A stretch of 64,000 nt of DNA, from assembly GCA_007922195.1 (NCBI GenBank), contig ML681995.1:16233689-16297688 (forward strand). Direction: 5' to 3'. The translations under genes and the position numbers were made by a program. The notes under the pieces were generated by a model. The model was not told the DNA's origin and did not search any database. It worked only from the letters and a program-made list of their open reading frames with translations. This document shows positions 10,007 through 23,188 of the stretch, in pieces; the stretch's first letter is position 1; every line of letters begins with the position of its first letter. The stretch is from Podocnemis expansa. Lineage: Eukaryota > Chordata > Testudines > Podocnemididae.

Positions 10007-10735
10007 GCTGTTTTTTTTTTCCTTACCAATAACAGCCACTTGTTCCATCATCAAAAACTTTGGAATTATAGCTGATGTTTAACATGGCTTCACACTGCAT
10101 TTATTCATTTGCTGGACACATTCTCAGAGATTGGATCCACTCTTATTTACACGAAAAATCAACAACCACTCTTCCATTATGATCAACAAGAGCAAAACAA
10201 GACTCTTCTTTTCTTTTTTCAAATAAATGGTGTTTTTGAGCCAATGGTGATAAATCTAGCAGCATTAGATCAATAATTGAGAGTGCCAGATTTATTTAAA
10301 ATATTCAGCCTTTCCTGCACAATTTTGCATATTTCACCACTGGAAGAGTAGGTAGTGATTTCCCCCCCTTCCTGATTCATTAATATTTGTTCTCAAAGCA
10401 TAACAAAATATCTCATTTTACATACTTCAAAAGAGACTCTATTGTAGAGGAACATGAAGTTAGATAAAAGATCAGGTGTTTCTATCTCTAAGACACAATG
10501 GTTTCACAGAAGTGAAATAATGCTGGTAAGCATGTGGCCACTTATTATGCTGTTTGAACGTACGTGTGAATTGTAATGTTTCATGATAAGATTTTCAAAA
10601 GATCTCAGAATTAAGCTTAACTCCACTTACACTGAAGTCAATCGAGAAATGATTTCAGTGGGAGGCACTTAGCCCAATGCTGAATGCTTTTAAAAATCTC
10701 ACCCTGAAATATTTAGTTTCTGATTTCACTGTCTT
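10007..10735. other. Unassigned stretch
   Basis: No gene or recognisable repeat. A T-run lies at 10011-10020 next to the CR1 break. Confidence 0.55.
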
Positions 10736-11310
10736 CCTGACAGACTTACAGACTGTAAGATTAGAAGAGACCAAAGTCATCATCTTGTCTGCCCCCTCCT
10801 GCACAATGCAGGCCACAAAGCCTCACCCACCCCTTCTTGCAATAAATCTCTAACGTATGACTGAGTCGTTAAAGCTCTCAAATCATAGTTTAAAGTCATT
10901 AAAGCACAGAAAATCCACCAGCAACTGAACTGTGTCCCTGCTACAGAAGAATGAGAAAAAAAATCCTTTGCCAACTCACCCTGTGGGGGAATTCCTTCCT
11001 GACCTCAAATAAGATGATCATGTGGGCAAAGCTCACCAACCATACATCCAAGAAAGAGTTTTCTGTGATCACTTGGAATTCACCCAATCTAATGTCCTAT
11101 ATCAGGCTATTGGTGTATTGACCACCAGTAGTGAAAGATCAGTTAACTGCCAAACTAGGATGTACCATCATACCATCCCTTCCATAAATTTGTCAAGCTC
11201 AGTTTTGAAGCCAGCTACATTTTTTGCCCCCACAGCTCCCCTTGGAAGGCTATTCCAGAATTTTACTCCTCTGATGGTTGGAAAACTGTGTCTATGTTTA
11301 CAACAATAAT
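10736..11310 (-). mobile_element. Older CR1-type LINE 3' fragment
   Basis: The region around 11188-11290 (AATTTGTCAAGCTCAGTTTT, GGCTATTCCAGAATTTTACT, CTCTGATGGTTGGAAA) is the reverse complement of the CR1 segment encoding the ORF2 C-terminus, in an older subfamily than the other copies here. The left part matches the 3' region loosely. No frame survives. Confidence 0.62.
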
Positions 11311-13115
11311 ATTAAGAGATCTTTTTCAGTGTAGTAAAGTTGTCATTAAAAGAGACACTCCTGGCTTTAAAGAATGTAAAAAAAAAAAAAAAAAAAAAAT
11401 CACTCAGTATCAAAGGCTAAACTTGCTTTCACCTTCAGGGAGGGGAAAATGCACATGGCACACACACTTAATTTTCCATTGCTAGCATTTTATACTTTCT
11501 GCACACCAAAAACTTCTGTGTAACAGTGAATTTGCCTATTTTTAATTGTTCTTTATATCACAGCTGTTTATCCCAACTTTGAACATCTGTCCCTGGGAAC
11601 CAAAGTCTCAACCAATATCCTCAGACAATAGCAGCTGGAAGCTGCCAACATTTGCCTCCTGGGGACAGATGTCATGGTTCCACCATATGAACATTACAGT
11701 TCTTTTATCTACTTATCTAAACAAAAAAAGAGACCTGCTTTGTGCAATTATGCACCTGAATTTTCAAGCATTATTAATGTGACTGCATGAATGAATCAGG
11801 TATTTGCATACCCATATAACAGCCCACAGATTTGTTTTAATATGGAGACTTGTTCCTTATTATGTCAGATGAAGAGAAGTTGATATGATTTTTGTTTATA
11901 AAATTGCATTATAAACCCATAAAAAATGGAACTAAAAGCACAACACTACTCAGTTATACTGCCATCTGAATTAGAACAAGGATATCCAGCACTTTGATAA
12001 AGAATAAAGATCTTTGGGATTTTTTAAACAAAAGTCTTTTGCTTTCAATTAAAAAAGCAACAGCATGATGACATTTATTTATTATGCATAGAAGGTGACA
12101 TTTCACATTCCTACATTTCAGAAATTAAAACTCCTCTCACAATTCAATAAATGGAAATGTCTTTGCCAGATTTATTTCTACTAGAGGAACAGAATTTTTC
12201 CATTTTTTCTGTTCCTTAATTGTTATACTTGCAGTTCCACTCTTACATGATCTTAGAGCTAATTTTTTACTGGTAATGGGATCATTAGTAACAGTTAGAA
12301 TAAGAACTTATCTCCCCTAAAAAGCCTTCATACTCCAATATTCTTGAAATTTGGGAAAACTCAATTATTAATCATCAATTGCTTAATAACTGATCATTGC
12401 ATTCTTATTTATTATTTAATTTGTTAGGCACAAGTAGTAAAGAGATGAAAAACAAATAGAAAGAAAGTCCCAGTGCAAATGTCCCCAGATACAGGAGCAT
12501 TTATGAACTAGTTCCCATACATGAAAAGGGATTTGAAGATGCTTTACACCCATCATGTCTACATCTGTGTAGAGTCACTTGGGCTTCCATGGTCCATGAC
12601 AGCACTACCACCACGGCTCCCTTTTTAGGGCTCCAAGATCCCTGCCAGCTCCTTAGATGTAGGACTCCTAGGGCTCCCTGCTCCATTAGAAGGACCCTGA
12701 AAGCCCTGAGACAGGTTTCCATGTGGCCTGGACCTCTCAGCTTCCAGGACCAGCTCTATTCATACAGTAAATCTGAGAGAGCACCATAGCTCAAACCCAG
12801 GTCTCCCAAGGCTTAGCACAGCACCTTAACAGCAGGACCTTCATTCTGTTTATGGGCTTAAGTGTTTTACTGAATCAAGGATAGTTGATCAGCAGTCTGC
12901 AGGCTCAAGCATATATACCACCACATGCACGGACAAGAAGGAGCACTACAAACAGTTATCACCACCTTGTTAGCAGTGTTTACTGTTTTCACGAGAAGTA
13001 CAATTCACTCTATTGAAAAGGAAAAGAAGTTATTTCACACTGCATACTCTGTAAAGAGATGGGGCATAAAAGCAGAAGGGAGGGTAAAAATGCAATCAAA
13101 TTCATTTAGTAAGAT
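11311..13115. other. Unassigned AT-rich stretch
   Basis: No gene seen. There is an uninterrupted A-run at about 11380-11398 without a recognisable body. The segment near 12780-12840 loosely resembles the tRNA-like part of an old SINE (AAACCCAGGTCTCCCAAGG), but the match is too weak to call. Confidence 0.5.
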
Positions 13116-13453
13116 TATGTCTACACTATGGCTTTCTTAGCAAAACTTATGTTGCTCAAGAGTGCAAATATTCTACCCACCTGAGTAACATAAGTTACAC
13201 AGATACAAGCACTCAAGTGTACAGCATTAAGTCAGCAAGCGAGCTCCCACAGAGACAGCTTCTGCCACTCACGGAAGTGTTTCATAATGCTGATGGAAGA
13301 GCTCTCTTTCACACATCAGGACAGTCTTCACCATATATGCTGCAGCTATACTGGTATAGGTGACATTTCAAGCAAAGCCTTCTATCACCACAATGATAGA
13401 AAAAAATATGGCTTTTTCTTTTTTTTTTAAATTTGCAAGTGTGGATGCAGCCC
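13116..13453. mobile_element. MITE-like element with TGTCTACACT-type ends
   Basis: The left end TATGTCTACACTATGGC and the right end GTGTGGATGCAGCCC are imperfect inverses. These ends are typical of the abundant GG-TATGTCTACAC MITEs found elsewhere in the window. The interior is non-coding, with a T-run near 13420. No TSD could be fixed. Confidence 0.5.
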
Positions 13454-14779
13454 ATGCTCTTTAAGCTATTTTAGATGTACAGTAAATAAAAAGCCCTACA
13501 GAAATTCTTTATTTTATTTTTAAACTCACCGTATAGCTTCTAGGTTAGGGACAGAATTATTGATTTAGAAGAAAAACACCTGTGAACAGCTCTTTAAATC
13601 CCATTCAGTTTTGCCCAGAGAGAAACAGATCTTTCAGTGAAAACTCAAAGGCCAAGAAAAAAAAATGAATTCCTCAAGTTAGCACCTTAATAAGTGCCCT
13701 GATTTTCAAAAGTTCTAAATAGTCAGATTCCCAATAAAGGTAATGAAAGCTGTTGGAAGCCTACCAGCTTTGATAGTTAGGTAACTTCTAGAGAGTATGA
13801 ATATGCTAGAATAAAAAAGACCTGTGGCCCAGCTACAGCTGACCCAGGACAGCCAATTAGGGCTTGCAGAGCTAACAATTGCAGTGTAGATGCTTGGCCT
13901 CAGGCAGCACCCCAACCTCAGAGACCCTCCCTCCATTGCAGGGTCTCAGAACCGAGGTTCCAGCTTTAGCCTGAATGTCTACACTGCATTTTTTACCCTT
14001 GCAGCCAAAGACCCATGTGTCCCAGTCAGCTGACCTGGACTCTGAGACTTGGGGCGCACAGGACTTTCACTGCAGTGACTCTAAACATCCTAAGAGGCCT
14101 AATATATGGACTTTGGAACCACTGCAATGTCCTATGTTTTAAAGCCCCAATCTCAGTTTTAAGAAATCACCGTAAGTCAAAATGTAATGCTTTCATGTTT
14201 TGCCAATGACAGTGAAGTCAGCAGAGGAAGAATGGAGGAAGTTTCATGAATGTTTCATTTAGGCATTGTAGGTAATGTGAAAGAACTAAGGGTAAGAGGT
14301 ACTTCTGAAGAGCAAGTTGATGGTAGAAGTCTGATGTACAAAAGCAATTAAACTAAATTATGAATAATACAAAGAATTTGAGAAAGCATGCTATCATGAT
14401 ATAATAAAACTCAGAAAAATGTAAAAAAGGGAGCTAAAATCCGTTGTTAAGGCAAAAGTGGAACTGAAGAAAAATTGTACAAAACAGAAGAGAAAGATGG
14501 CATGAAATAGGATTTTGGTTTGGCTAAAAAGAAGAACATAAAATTTGAAGAAATGTGTACATGTGAAGGATAGGAACTATGTGGTGACTAATGCTAAAGG
14601 TGCAGGTTAAAGAGAAAAGACAAATGGAAGTGTGACACTGTGGAAAATCATGGAGAAGTTTCAAAAGGTACTGAATTCTGTAGGGGCCATAAAAGAAGCA
14701 AGCACTGGCTAAGATAAAGAATATCAAATAAAACAAATGACTATGAGATAAAGCTGTTAATAATTCAGGCAGCAGGAAA
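13454..14779. other. Mostly unassigned; possible MITE at 13835-14100 and possible LINE 5' extension
   Basis: A segment at about 13840-14080 has CAGTGTAGATGC and ATGTCTACACTGCA motifs and paired CAGCTGACC sequences in both orientations, suggesting a decayed inverted-repeat element. The 14210-14779 part is A/G-rich and may be the decayed upstream part of the LINE that follows, but no motif proves it. Confidence 0.4.
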
Positions 14780-16030
14780 TACAGAGAGAGGTGGCTTTAT
14801 AGATCACTACTGGATTATTTGCATAACCCTTAGCCTTTCAAAGAGCCACAATCAGTCCTGATTCCCAAACATCTACTGTAGCTTCAGCCTTTCGAAATCC
14901 TTGACAGAATTTTAGAGGAAAGGTTGAAGTGCAAGGTATAAGAAAACATAGGAGGGGCAAAGGACCAACACAGCTTTAGGGAGGGAAAGAGTACTTTGGA
15001 GACCACATTTGCAACAAGAGAGATGTTTGAAAGGATGATCAATGGAGGGTGTAACTGCTATGTAATATTTATTGATTTTGAGAAAGCATATAATGTGGTA
15101 CTGCTGGTGTTTGGAACATTGAAATGGATAGGAGGGGACTACAAGATGACGAGATGATGCAGGAGCTGTATCATGGGTCAGAAAATAAGGCTGTGACATA
15201 CTTGTCATTTTAGATAGTTCTGAGTGGATGGTGGGAAAGAGAAAAGGAAGTGTGCTGAGTCCATATCTCTTCATACTCAGGTTAGAAGTAGTAGGAGAAC
15301 CAAGTCTCTGGAGATGGAGAGAAAACTGATGTAGGCTGATTATCTGGTCCTTTTGGTTGACAGCAAGCAGGAATTGGTAAATATGGTGTCTTTAGAATGG
15401 ACATCTGTATTTGAAGACGATGGTTTGAAACAGACAGACAAAACTGAACTTATGAAAGTAGCGAAGATAGCAGAAGAGCTTTTGAATAACATTTTAGGGG
15501 AAAAGCTGAATCAGAAGAAAGTATCTAGCACTTGGGAATAAGACTTAGTACCATGAGAGAGAAATCCAAAGAAATGAAAAGAACTAAATGTACATGGGTG
15601 GCAGGAGTACTGTGGAACCATCGGTTAAGTAACCAGCTGAAAGGAAGAGCTGTCTGCTGCATGTTTGTGTCTCTGCCTGTTCTATGGTTTGAAACCAGTA
15701 GATCATCTGGAGATTGAAGAAAAGAACATATAGGTAGTGGACGATAATATATGGAGGAGAATGATAGGAAATTGGAGGGTAGACAGAACACACCTGGGAC
15801 TCTCATTGATAGATAAATTGGATAATGTATGTTTGAGGTGGGCTGGGCATGTGATAGGAATGGGAGAGGAATGACTAGCAAACAATGCCTGTAAGGAAGA
15901 GGACAGCAAGAATAATAAAGGGTAGGATGGCAAGGTTTTGTCAAGAGAGGTTTTAAGAGAAAGAATGAGTATTTCAAGACCTATGACCTCATGTCCTGGA
16001 AAGAGTGGAGAAGAATCTTTTGACCCCATG
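14780..16030 (+). pseudogene. Decayed non-LTR retrotransposon ORF (reverse transcriptase)
   Basis: The plus-strand translation shows, with frame breaks, ILDRILEERLK, then HSFREGKSTLETTFA, then RT motif A as CYVIFIDFEKAYNVV near 15052-15100. The Asp of motif A (FIDF) is kept; the next conserved position (AYD in most LINEs) is Asn. Near 15838-15870 a RWAGHVIGMG-like motif matches the post-RT region of many LINEs. The order fits a non-LTR reverse transcriptase gene. It does not resemble CR1 in detail and I cannot name the clade (RTE, L2 and R4-like are all possible). Several stops and frameshifts make it a pseudogene. Confidence 0.65.
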
Positions 16031-17595
16031 TAACCAAGAAAAGCTATAAGGGAGTGAGTTAAGAAAATAATGATCCCATGTAGTACATCATCATTCCCAG
16101 TATAAACACTGCTATAGGGCTGTACCTTTGCTGAATAGGCTCCCCCAAGTTCAATGTACATTTAGAAAAATGGTCCACACAGGCATTATTGTCAAGCATA
16201 CATGGGCCCAAACATCAACTGAATATTGAAATATCCTGATATTTTCAGGCACAAATCAGGCAAGTGCTTCAAATCATTGGATAGGCATGTAGTAGATGTT
16301 GGAATCTGCATTGTGCAGGCACCTGTGTTGTAATAGCAACCAGATATAGCAGTAGGGATCCTCAGGAAACCATGCTGCCAAAGGGAATGCAGGACTGGAA
16401 AGTAGTGTGAAGAGACTGAAATTTGGCAAGTGTATTGAATTTCTCTACTAATTTCAGTACCTTTTTGTTAGCTGGAGAACTGGACCCCTTAACTGCTTTT
16501 CAGGTTAACACATCATTTCATCCAGGGGAAGGGAAATCAAATACTCTAAAATATTTTAGCTCACTTAGTAGACCCTAACATATACCTCTGTGGGATAAGG
16601 ATAATGTGCACCAGGAGGATTATAGTCATACAGGAGAACAAGGTTCTCTTTCTAAATATTCCAGTGTGTAAAATAATGAATTATACTGTAGTGATGTATA
16701 ATGATTGCTAGATGTAGGTTTTCCTTTGACCGTCAATCCACCACAGCCTTCTGCCAAAACATCAGCACATATTGTTTTTCCAATCAGGGGCATACAGAAG
16801 AGAGGCCATTTGTTTGATGCTTATAAATGGGTTAAAGAAGGATTTGAACTTAATGTAATTAACTATTGATCTTTTCAATGAAATGTTGTTGATGGAATGA
16901 AAACAGAATAGGACAGTCTCAGAAAATCATTCCGTGGTCTTTGCATACATTTCAATGACTAAGTCCTCAGTGAATATTTATGGTAGAGACAGATTCTGAT
17001 ATAGATAATTCCCTCTGGGGTTGGGGAGAGCGGGGATAAAACCACTCACATGAGCTGAAGTGTTCCACACAAGGACAACAAAGAAAGATCCTGAGTCATT
17101 ACATATCCTGAGTTATAGCTTCTAGAAATGTGGGAGGAGCCAGAAAGATGTGTTACCAACTACAAAAATGCCCCAAGATTTGCAGAGAGATCTTATGGAT
17201 GTTGAGACATAGCGTAGAGGAGAGAGTTGGAGGAAAGGGTGTAATTGGCTGTAAACTCAGGCTAATGTGGATCAAATCACAATTTGACATACAAATAGGT
17301 GGCTTCATGAAGGTGCTGACTGGCACACTTCTATGGCTAACTGTACCTCTGCCCCATGTCTGGTTTGTTTGAGGGCACCCATCAAGAGTTTGGTCTTATG
17401 CTTTTACCTCTACTCCAAGAACTTTTTTTTTTGGCAATTCTTACACTTCTACACCAAAGCCTGTGCTGCAGCACCTTATGTATCCACTATGCTTATCTAC
17501 AGATGCAAGTGAGTTCAAACATCTGGAGATCTTCCGTTCAGGAGCCTTACCAGTGACCAGACAGCCAGCTTAACACAAACTATTGTATATTTTAG
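16031..17595. other. Unassigned stretch
   Basis: No gene, RNA or element recognised in 1.5 kb. Frames are short and without motifs. Confidence 0.55.
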
Positions 17596-17597
17596 TA

Positions 17598-17965
17598 CAG
17601 GTAGTCCTCACTTAGTGACTGGGTTCCGTTCCTGAAACCTGGTTGATAAACGAATTGGTCACTAAACGAGGAGCAGCCCTTACCGGTATTTCAGGCATAA
17701 TATACTTTACTGGTAGTAGGTTTTTCAACCATCGGTAGATAGTTTTAATGTCACCTTTGCATCATTTATAACATTTTAAATATATATTTTAAATGTTTTA
17801 AGCTCTAATGTACTGAACTTAGTTTGCATAGTGTACTGTAAATATAGGTAATCTGAGAGAGTTGATGCGAGTTCTCGTACATCGCCATAATACCAACTCA
17901 TCAGAGAGCCGGTCATAACTCTGAGGGGTCACTAAACGAGTAGGTCACTAAGTGAGGACTAGCTG
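17598..17965. mobile_element. TIR element with TA target site (Tc1/mariner-type MITE)
   Basis: The left end CAGGTAGTCCTCACTTAGTG and the right end CACTAAGTGAGGACTAGCTG are inverted repeats, flanked by TA at 17596-17597 and 17966-17967. Subterminal GGTCACTAAACGAG occurs in direct orientation at 17657-17670 and 17927-17940. The 368-bp length and lack of coding capacity indicate a non-autonomous copy, mobilised in trans. The superfamily is inferred from the TA target. Confidence 0.8.
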
Positions 17966-17967
17966 TA

Positions 17968-18884
17968 GTAGGAATAAAGCTTCTAGAGAAAGTATGCTTA
18001 TTCTGTTTTAACCATAGGCTGAAAACCTCCAGTAGTAACCTAGCTAAGCTTTAATTCTTGAGACAGCTCCACAAGGTTTGTGTGTCTCAGTCCAGCTCTC
18101 CTAATCAACTCCTGCCCCTTTCCTTCCTGTTCCATCCCCTTTAATCCTAGTTGTTTGTTTTGTTGTTGCTCTGTTTAGCAGGTCATTAACCATTTCTAGC
18201 CAAACCGGTCACACAGAACTACCAGAGGATTGAGCCAGAGTCCTCAGCATCAGTGGCTCTGGTACTGACCATTGATGTTTCTAAGAGTCAGTTGAGAATT
18301 GGCTATCTGGAGCCATTTCCTCCTCATTCTCTGTATTCCAGACAGATTGCTAGTGCATTAAGTCAACACAAAATATTCATGTGCTAAACATCCCAACTGC
18401 TAGGCCAACATACAGTATTTATAAATTAGAGAGAAACTCCAGATTCATCACACAGATCATCATCAGAGCTGACCCATGCAACCACAAAAAACCGTAAAGC
18501 TCAGGCATATATGTCAGCCCTGATCCTACTCATACACTAAAAATGCAGTCTTTTGCAGCAATTTTCATCTAGAAGCAAGTTATGATGTGCAATGAAATCA
18601 TCAGAAAATGCTTATCTTCTTACTAAATTCTTTTAACTAAGAAAACTGTGCACATTAACATCTTCAGAGATAGAAAATAAACAGAATGGAGGAAAGAGCA
18701 TAGATACATATAGACACAGTTTCTCAGCTGCCCTCCAATACCAGAGGTCCAAAGTTGGGAAAAAGTTTCCTTAACCACCTCTGACCTCACCAACACCACT
18801 CCCTTTTCTGGGGCTGGGGGGAGAAGCGTAACCTCCCCTGGACAATATTTGAGGTATTTCCACACACTCCTCGCTCACAACCTC
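17968..18884. other. Unassigned stretch
   Basis: No gene or recognisable element; single-copy-looking sequence with only short random frames. Confidence 0.5.
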
Positions 18885-19040
18885 TGGAAAGCATGGAAAA
18901 CTTTATATTATTGTTAATATGGAAAAGGCAAAAGTAGAAAGAAGTCACCAGAATAAAATTTGTTAGTGTTTAATTGTTATAAGACTCCTTGTTTGTTTTG
19001 CAGAATATTTATATATGCATTTAAGAAATTAAGTAAGGGA
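18885..19040 (+). repeat. Paralogous repeat segment interrupted by a PLE tail fragment
   Basis: GAAAGCATGGAAAACTTTAT to about 18945, and TATTTATATATGCATTTAAG from about 19004, match 20940-21040 in the same order. Between them lies AATAAAATTTGTTAGTG to CTTGTTTGTTTTGCAG, the PLE tail signature, which the 20.9-kb paralogue lacks. It is therefore an insertion of roughly 55-60 bp. Confidence 0.62.
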
Positions 19041-20938
19041 AAAAGGCATTTCTGAATTACCAGTGAGCAAAACAATCTTAGGTTTCTGGAGAGGGTTGTT
19101 CCCCTCCACATATTTTTCAGGAATTCAGAAAGCCAATGGAAATGTCTTCAAAATTCCAAAAAATACCTTAACACACCATAGCAAAAAAACCGTCAAAAGC
19201 AGAATGTGCATAAAAAAAGGACTGGTGTGACCAATGAAGCACCTCTGTATGGTTGTATGTAGCATGGACACTCTCTCCTGTGTGATGCCACCTGGCAATG
19301 GTCCCTCCAGTCCTGTGGTAGGTCACTTTCACCCATAACTAGGCCTTCCAGCCACATCACAGTGTAAGTCCATCCCTTCTGGGGTAATGAAAGTCCAATA
19401 AATAAAAGCCCAAGTGTCATTTCAACAGAGGCCTTCAGCCCCACTCAAGACAGTGGCCCTCACACCCCTTTCTCAAGATTCTTCATTGGTTATTATGTCT
19501 TTGCCAGTGGGTTTCAAGCTGCATTCTCCAGCTGATAGGGAAACCTGGGCTCCCCCATTACACTGGGTCTCAGCCCAGAGACCCTACAACCAGCAGTCAG
19601 GTTCTGCTCCTCACAACACTTTGTTACTGCTGTCCTGGATGTCTTCCTACCCAGCCTCTCTCAGATCTTCTGCCCACAGCCACCTCTCTGGATACACCTT
19701 CTTTCAGGGTCAGACTCTCAGGGACTTCCCTGGGAATTCCCTAACTTTTAAATTCTAAAATTATAAACAACCCTACTTCCACCCTCCATGAGCTCGACTG
19801 GAGGTCCCTAACTTTCCCCTGCTTTTTTGCTGTTTAAATGTTGTGTGAGGCTGTCTCCCCCTGGAAGTCTCATTCCTTTCCTCTTTTCACAATGTAGCCC
19901 AGAGCCTGCCTCTCTCTAGTTGCTGTTTTGTTTCTCTCCAGGCTCTTGCCAAAATTCCCAGCTTCAGAGAGGATACGATAACCAGTCCCCTCTTAGGCAT
20001 CATCTTTAATGCACTTTCACCAGTTCCTGAGAACAACAGTAGAACTCTCTCCCTTTAGCACACTCCTACTCCAAAGACTTTTTTTTTTTTTTTTTAAACG
20101 TTATCACCAACTTGTCCTCCTAGATGGGACTCATAGATTAAGTCTGGCCTATGCTCCAGATACAGCTTAGTGTGTTAATTGGCTAGTCATTAAGCCCTTC
20201 GTAGATAAACACCTCTTCACAATGCAATGGAGTGAAGATCTTGGGTAGGTAATTTAACCATTCACTAAGTTACTGGCATATGAATACAGTATTACTGGGA
20301 ACACCCCAGTGTGGGTAAAGTCATGGAATAATATGATTACTTATCGTACAAACCTTACTGAAGCAGTATTGTCATTGAGCTCAGTGAGAAGCTTTACCTA
20401 AGCAAGAACTTCAGCATGTGGCTCTAATTCTCTGTGTGCCAAACCCTGCTCTGGATAGTACAGAGAAGGAAACATGAGATGAGTCCCTGCTGCAACAAAT
20501 CTGTTCCCTAGACACGATTCCATGAGGATGATCCACAGTAGGCAGCATTAGCTACTGCTGCTGTAAACAAGGACATCACATATCTTGACTCACAAGCCAC
20601 TTCTGGCCACAGAACACAGTGACAGCTGGTTTACTGGCAAGCTAAAACGACAGCTTGTACTTCCCTAGACCCTCAGACCCTGCCAATGTGTGACACTCCC
20701 ACCATCCCAGCCTCATGGTGTTGAAATGTCTGATAAAGTGACCAAGTCATATGCAAACCCTCTCCCAGGTTCCAGTGGCAGTAACAAGGGTCCAGTTCAA
20801 TTTTGTAGAAGTGCTTCTTTAATAAAAGACATTTCCAGCTTTAGTCAACACACCATGCCCCTATCTCTTAACACTTTTAAGCAAAACCTTCCTGGGCAAT
20901 TTTTCAGGAGTCTCTACTAACTTCTCACTTACTGAGTC
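19041..20938. other. Unassigned, with an LTR-like pyrimidine-rich block at 19430-20060
   Basis: No gene seen. The 19430-20060 part is C/T-rich with many CAG/CTCTC motifs and looks like moderately repetitive LTR-type DNA, but I could not find paired ends or a TSD. A T-run occurs at about 20079-20094. Confidence 0.4.
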
Positions 20939-21040
20939 TTGAAAGCATGGAATACTTTATATTGTTGTCAGTATGGGAAAGGGGAAATTAGAAAAAAGTA
21001 TTTGTGTATATGTGAATTTAAGAAATGTGTCACCCCCATC
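20939..21040 (+). repeat. Paralogous repeat segment, empty-site version
   Basis: GAAAGCATGGAATACTTTAT through TATTTGTGTATATGTGAATT parallels 18885-19040 but lacks the PLE tail insert, and so shows the pre-insertion state of that family. Confidence 0.6.
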
Positions 21041-23188
21041 AATACATCAGGAGTTTGGTCCCCAAATTCCACTTTAGCAGGCACTGAACAACTTCAACCC
21101 ACACACAGGTCAAGTTATCCTTAATGGCAGTCAAGGGACATCCAGAAGTAGCTCTCCTCCTGCCTAAAAAAACCCCATCCTTCAGGTTCCCACTTCAGTG
21201 TGCAGCTATCTGTTCCAGTCAAATGATTTCAACTCTGCTTCCAAAAGCCAGCTGCTTGGGACAGTCAGTTATTAACCACTACCAGAATTACCAGCCCAAT
21301 CAAACCCATATGTAAGGTCCAATCTGCTTTATTTACAGCCATCACCGGTCAAGCTCTGATCCAATCGAGATTAGAGAATTAGAGATAAGGAAACCAAAGC
21401 AAAAGAGGACTTACGGAGCGAGCCTGTGTTATTTGGAACAGCACCCCTCAGCTCAGCTCCAGAACAAAACTCACTCCAGCTTGCTATCTTCATTACCCCA
21501 AAGAGAGTCCACATCTCTGAAGCTCAAGGGAACCCCTGCTCCAGAGCATATCCTTTACAATTCCCATTTTATTTCGTGAGTACAGTAATGATAATAATGT
21601 CACCTATTGCATCAAACCAGATGACTTCGAGCTCAAAGAAATGAAACTCAGTATGTGGAATTATGGATTGACAACATTATAATTCATGTAAATGAAGTTG
21701 GCCAGAGCTGGTTTTTCCTGTGTTCACCAACAGGGAGCAGAGAACTCATTCCTACTAGGTCTTCTGATCCTGGGCTTACACATGGAACATCTGTTTCTTT
21801 GTGCATTCACTGTAAGTGACAGCTTATAGTAAGTAAAATACTTCTTTAAAAAAAGTATTTTTTCCTCAAGGTAAAAGCTGAGTACCCCAACTTTGCAGCT
21901 GACTCCATCTGGAAGAGTTGATGGTTCTGGTACTCTTTCCTGATGCTTTCGCAAGGAGGGGTGTTTTTGTGACTTGGTCTTCCTGCTTTCACTGGCACCA
22001 CAGCACAGCAAGGAATAGACCTTCCTAAGCAATATAACAGCAGCTCTTCCCAGTTGCTCAGACCCAATAGCTAAGGAAAGCCCTCAAGGCTTCCACCTAC
22101 AGGTAGTTTGAATTGCCTTTTAACAGGGTTGGTCTCAAGTCCTAGTCATGGGGAAAAGATCACCTCCTTCTCCAGCAGCTTCCTCCAGATTGAGCTACAT
22201 GCCACAAGGCTTGGCTTTTATACTTCCTGTTCCACACCTGCACGTATGGTTTGGAAGTGGTGTGGTACATGGGGCTGCCCACCAGTGTGTGTCAGCACTA
22301 CAGTATATATTACTTGGAATGGTGCTTGTTAGCTATATCTGTACATCATATACTCATATCTTACCCAACCCTCCCTCTGATAAGTCACATAGGAACTCCC
22401 TAACTTAAGAAAATCTGAAGCCAAAATGTAGCCCAAAGAAGAGAAAGAATAGCCACAAACAATGCACTGCCTTCTCTTGAAGACAAGTCCTCTCCCAGGA
22501 CAAACCTGAGGACCTAGTCTGTGGATAGACACTGGTCTTGGGACTATTGAAAGCACTCCTGATCTCCAACCTTCTGGCTTTCTCTGAAGGTGGGATTTAT
22601 AACTCCCTGAAGCTCCAACTTCCTCGTTTCCCTAAATGAGCTTTCATATAACCTGTCAAGAAGAAAAGCTGTGCTCATTGAATAATTTCAGGAAGGTATA
22701 TAGAGAGATTTTTTTCCCCTTCTACAGATAGAAAATACATCAATCTTGATTATACATGATTGAAATTCCCCAAGCTGATTAGAGGATTTATCCACACAAC
22801 TCCCATTAGTCAGTCTATCAAGCAAAAACCCAAATATACAGACACAATAACCCTTTCAGTTGTTTCCTATAAAAACTGTTTTAACATGGAACTAATTTTA
22901 GCTAAGCTCACCACCTCGAAGCAACCTACAAATTTATCTCACAAACCTCAGCACAAAAAAACAGTAAAGAACTGATCTGACACTGTAATACTTACATTGT
23001 TGCTACCTGACTTCTTTCTGGTCATTTATTTACTCTATGTACTATACACACAGATGATGAGAACATTCACAGTTGCACTGCAAAGAATAAAATTCAGAAG
23101 AGACATAAGTTCTGCTTCAAGGCATAAAGAAATGTGCAACTAATTGGGGATGGGAGAGAGGGGAAATCAGAGGGAAAAATTGCTATGG
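21041..23188. other. Unassigned stretch, possibly old LTR-type repeat
   Basis: No gene recognised. The 21040-22600 part has a mixed GC content and a TTTTATACTTCC segment near 22218-22229 that could be part of an LTR, but no ends, TSD or coding homology are visible. Confidence 0.4.
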
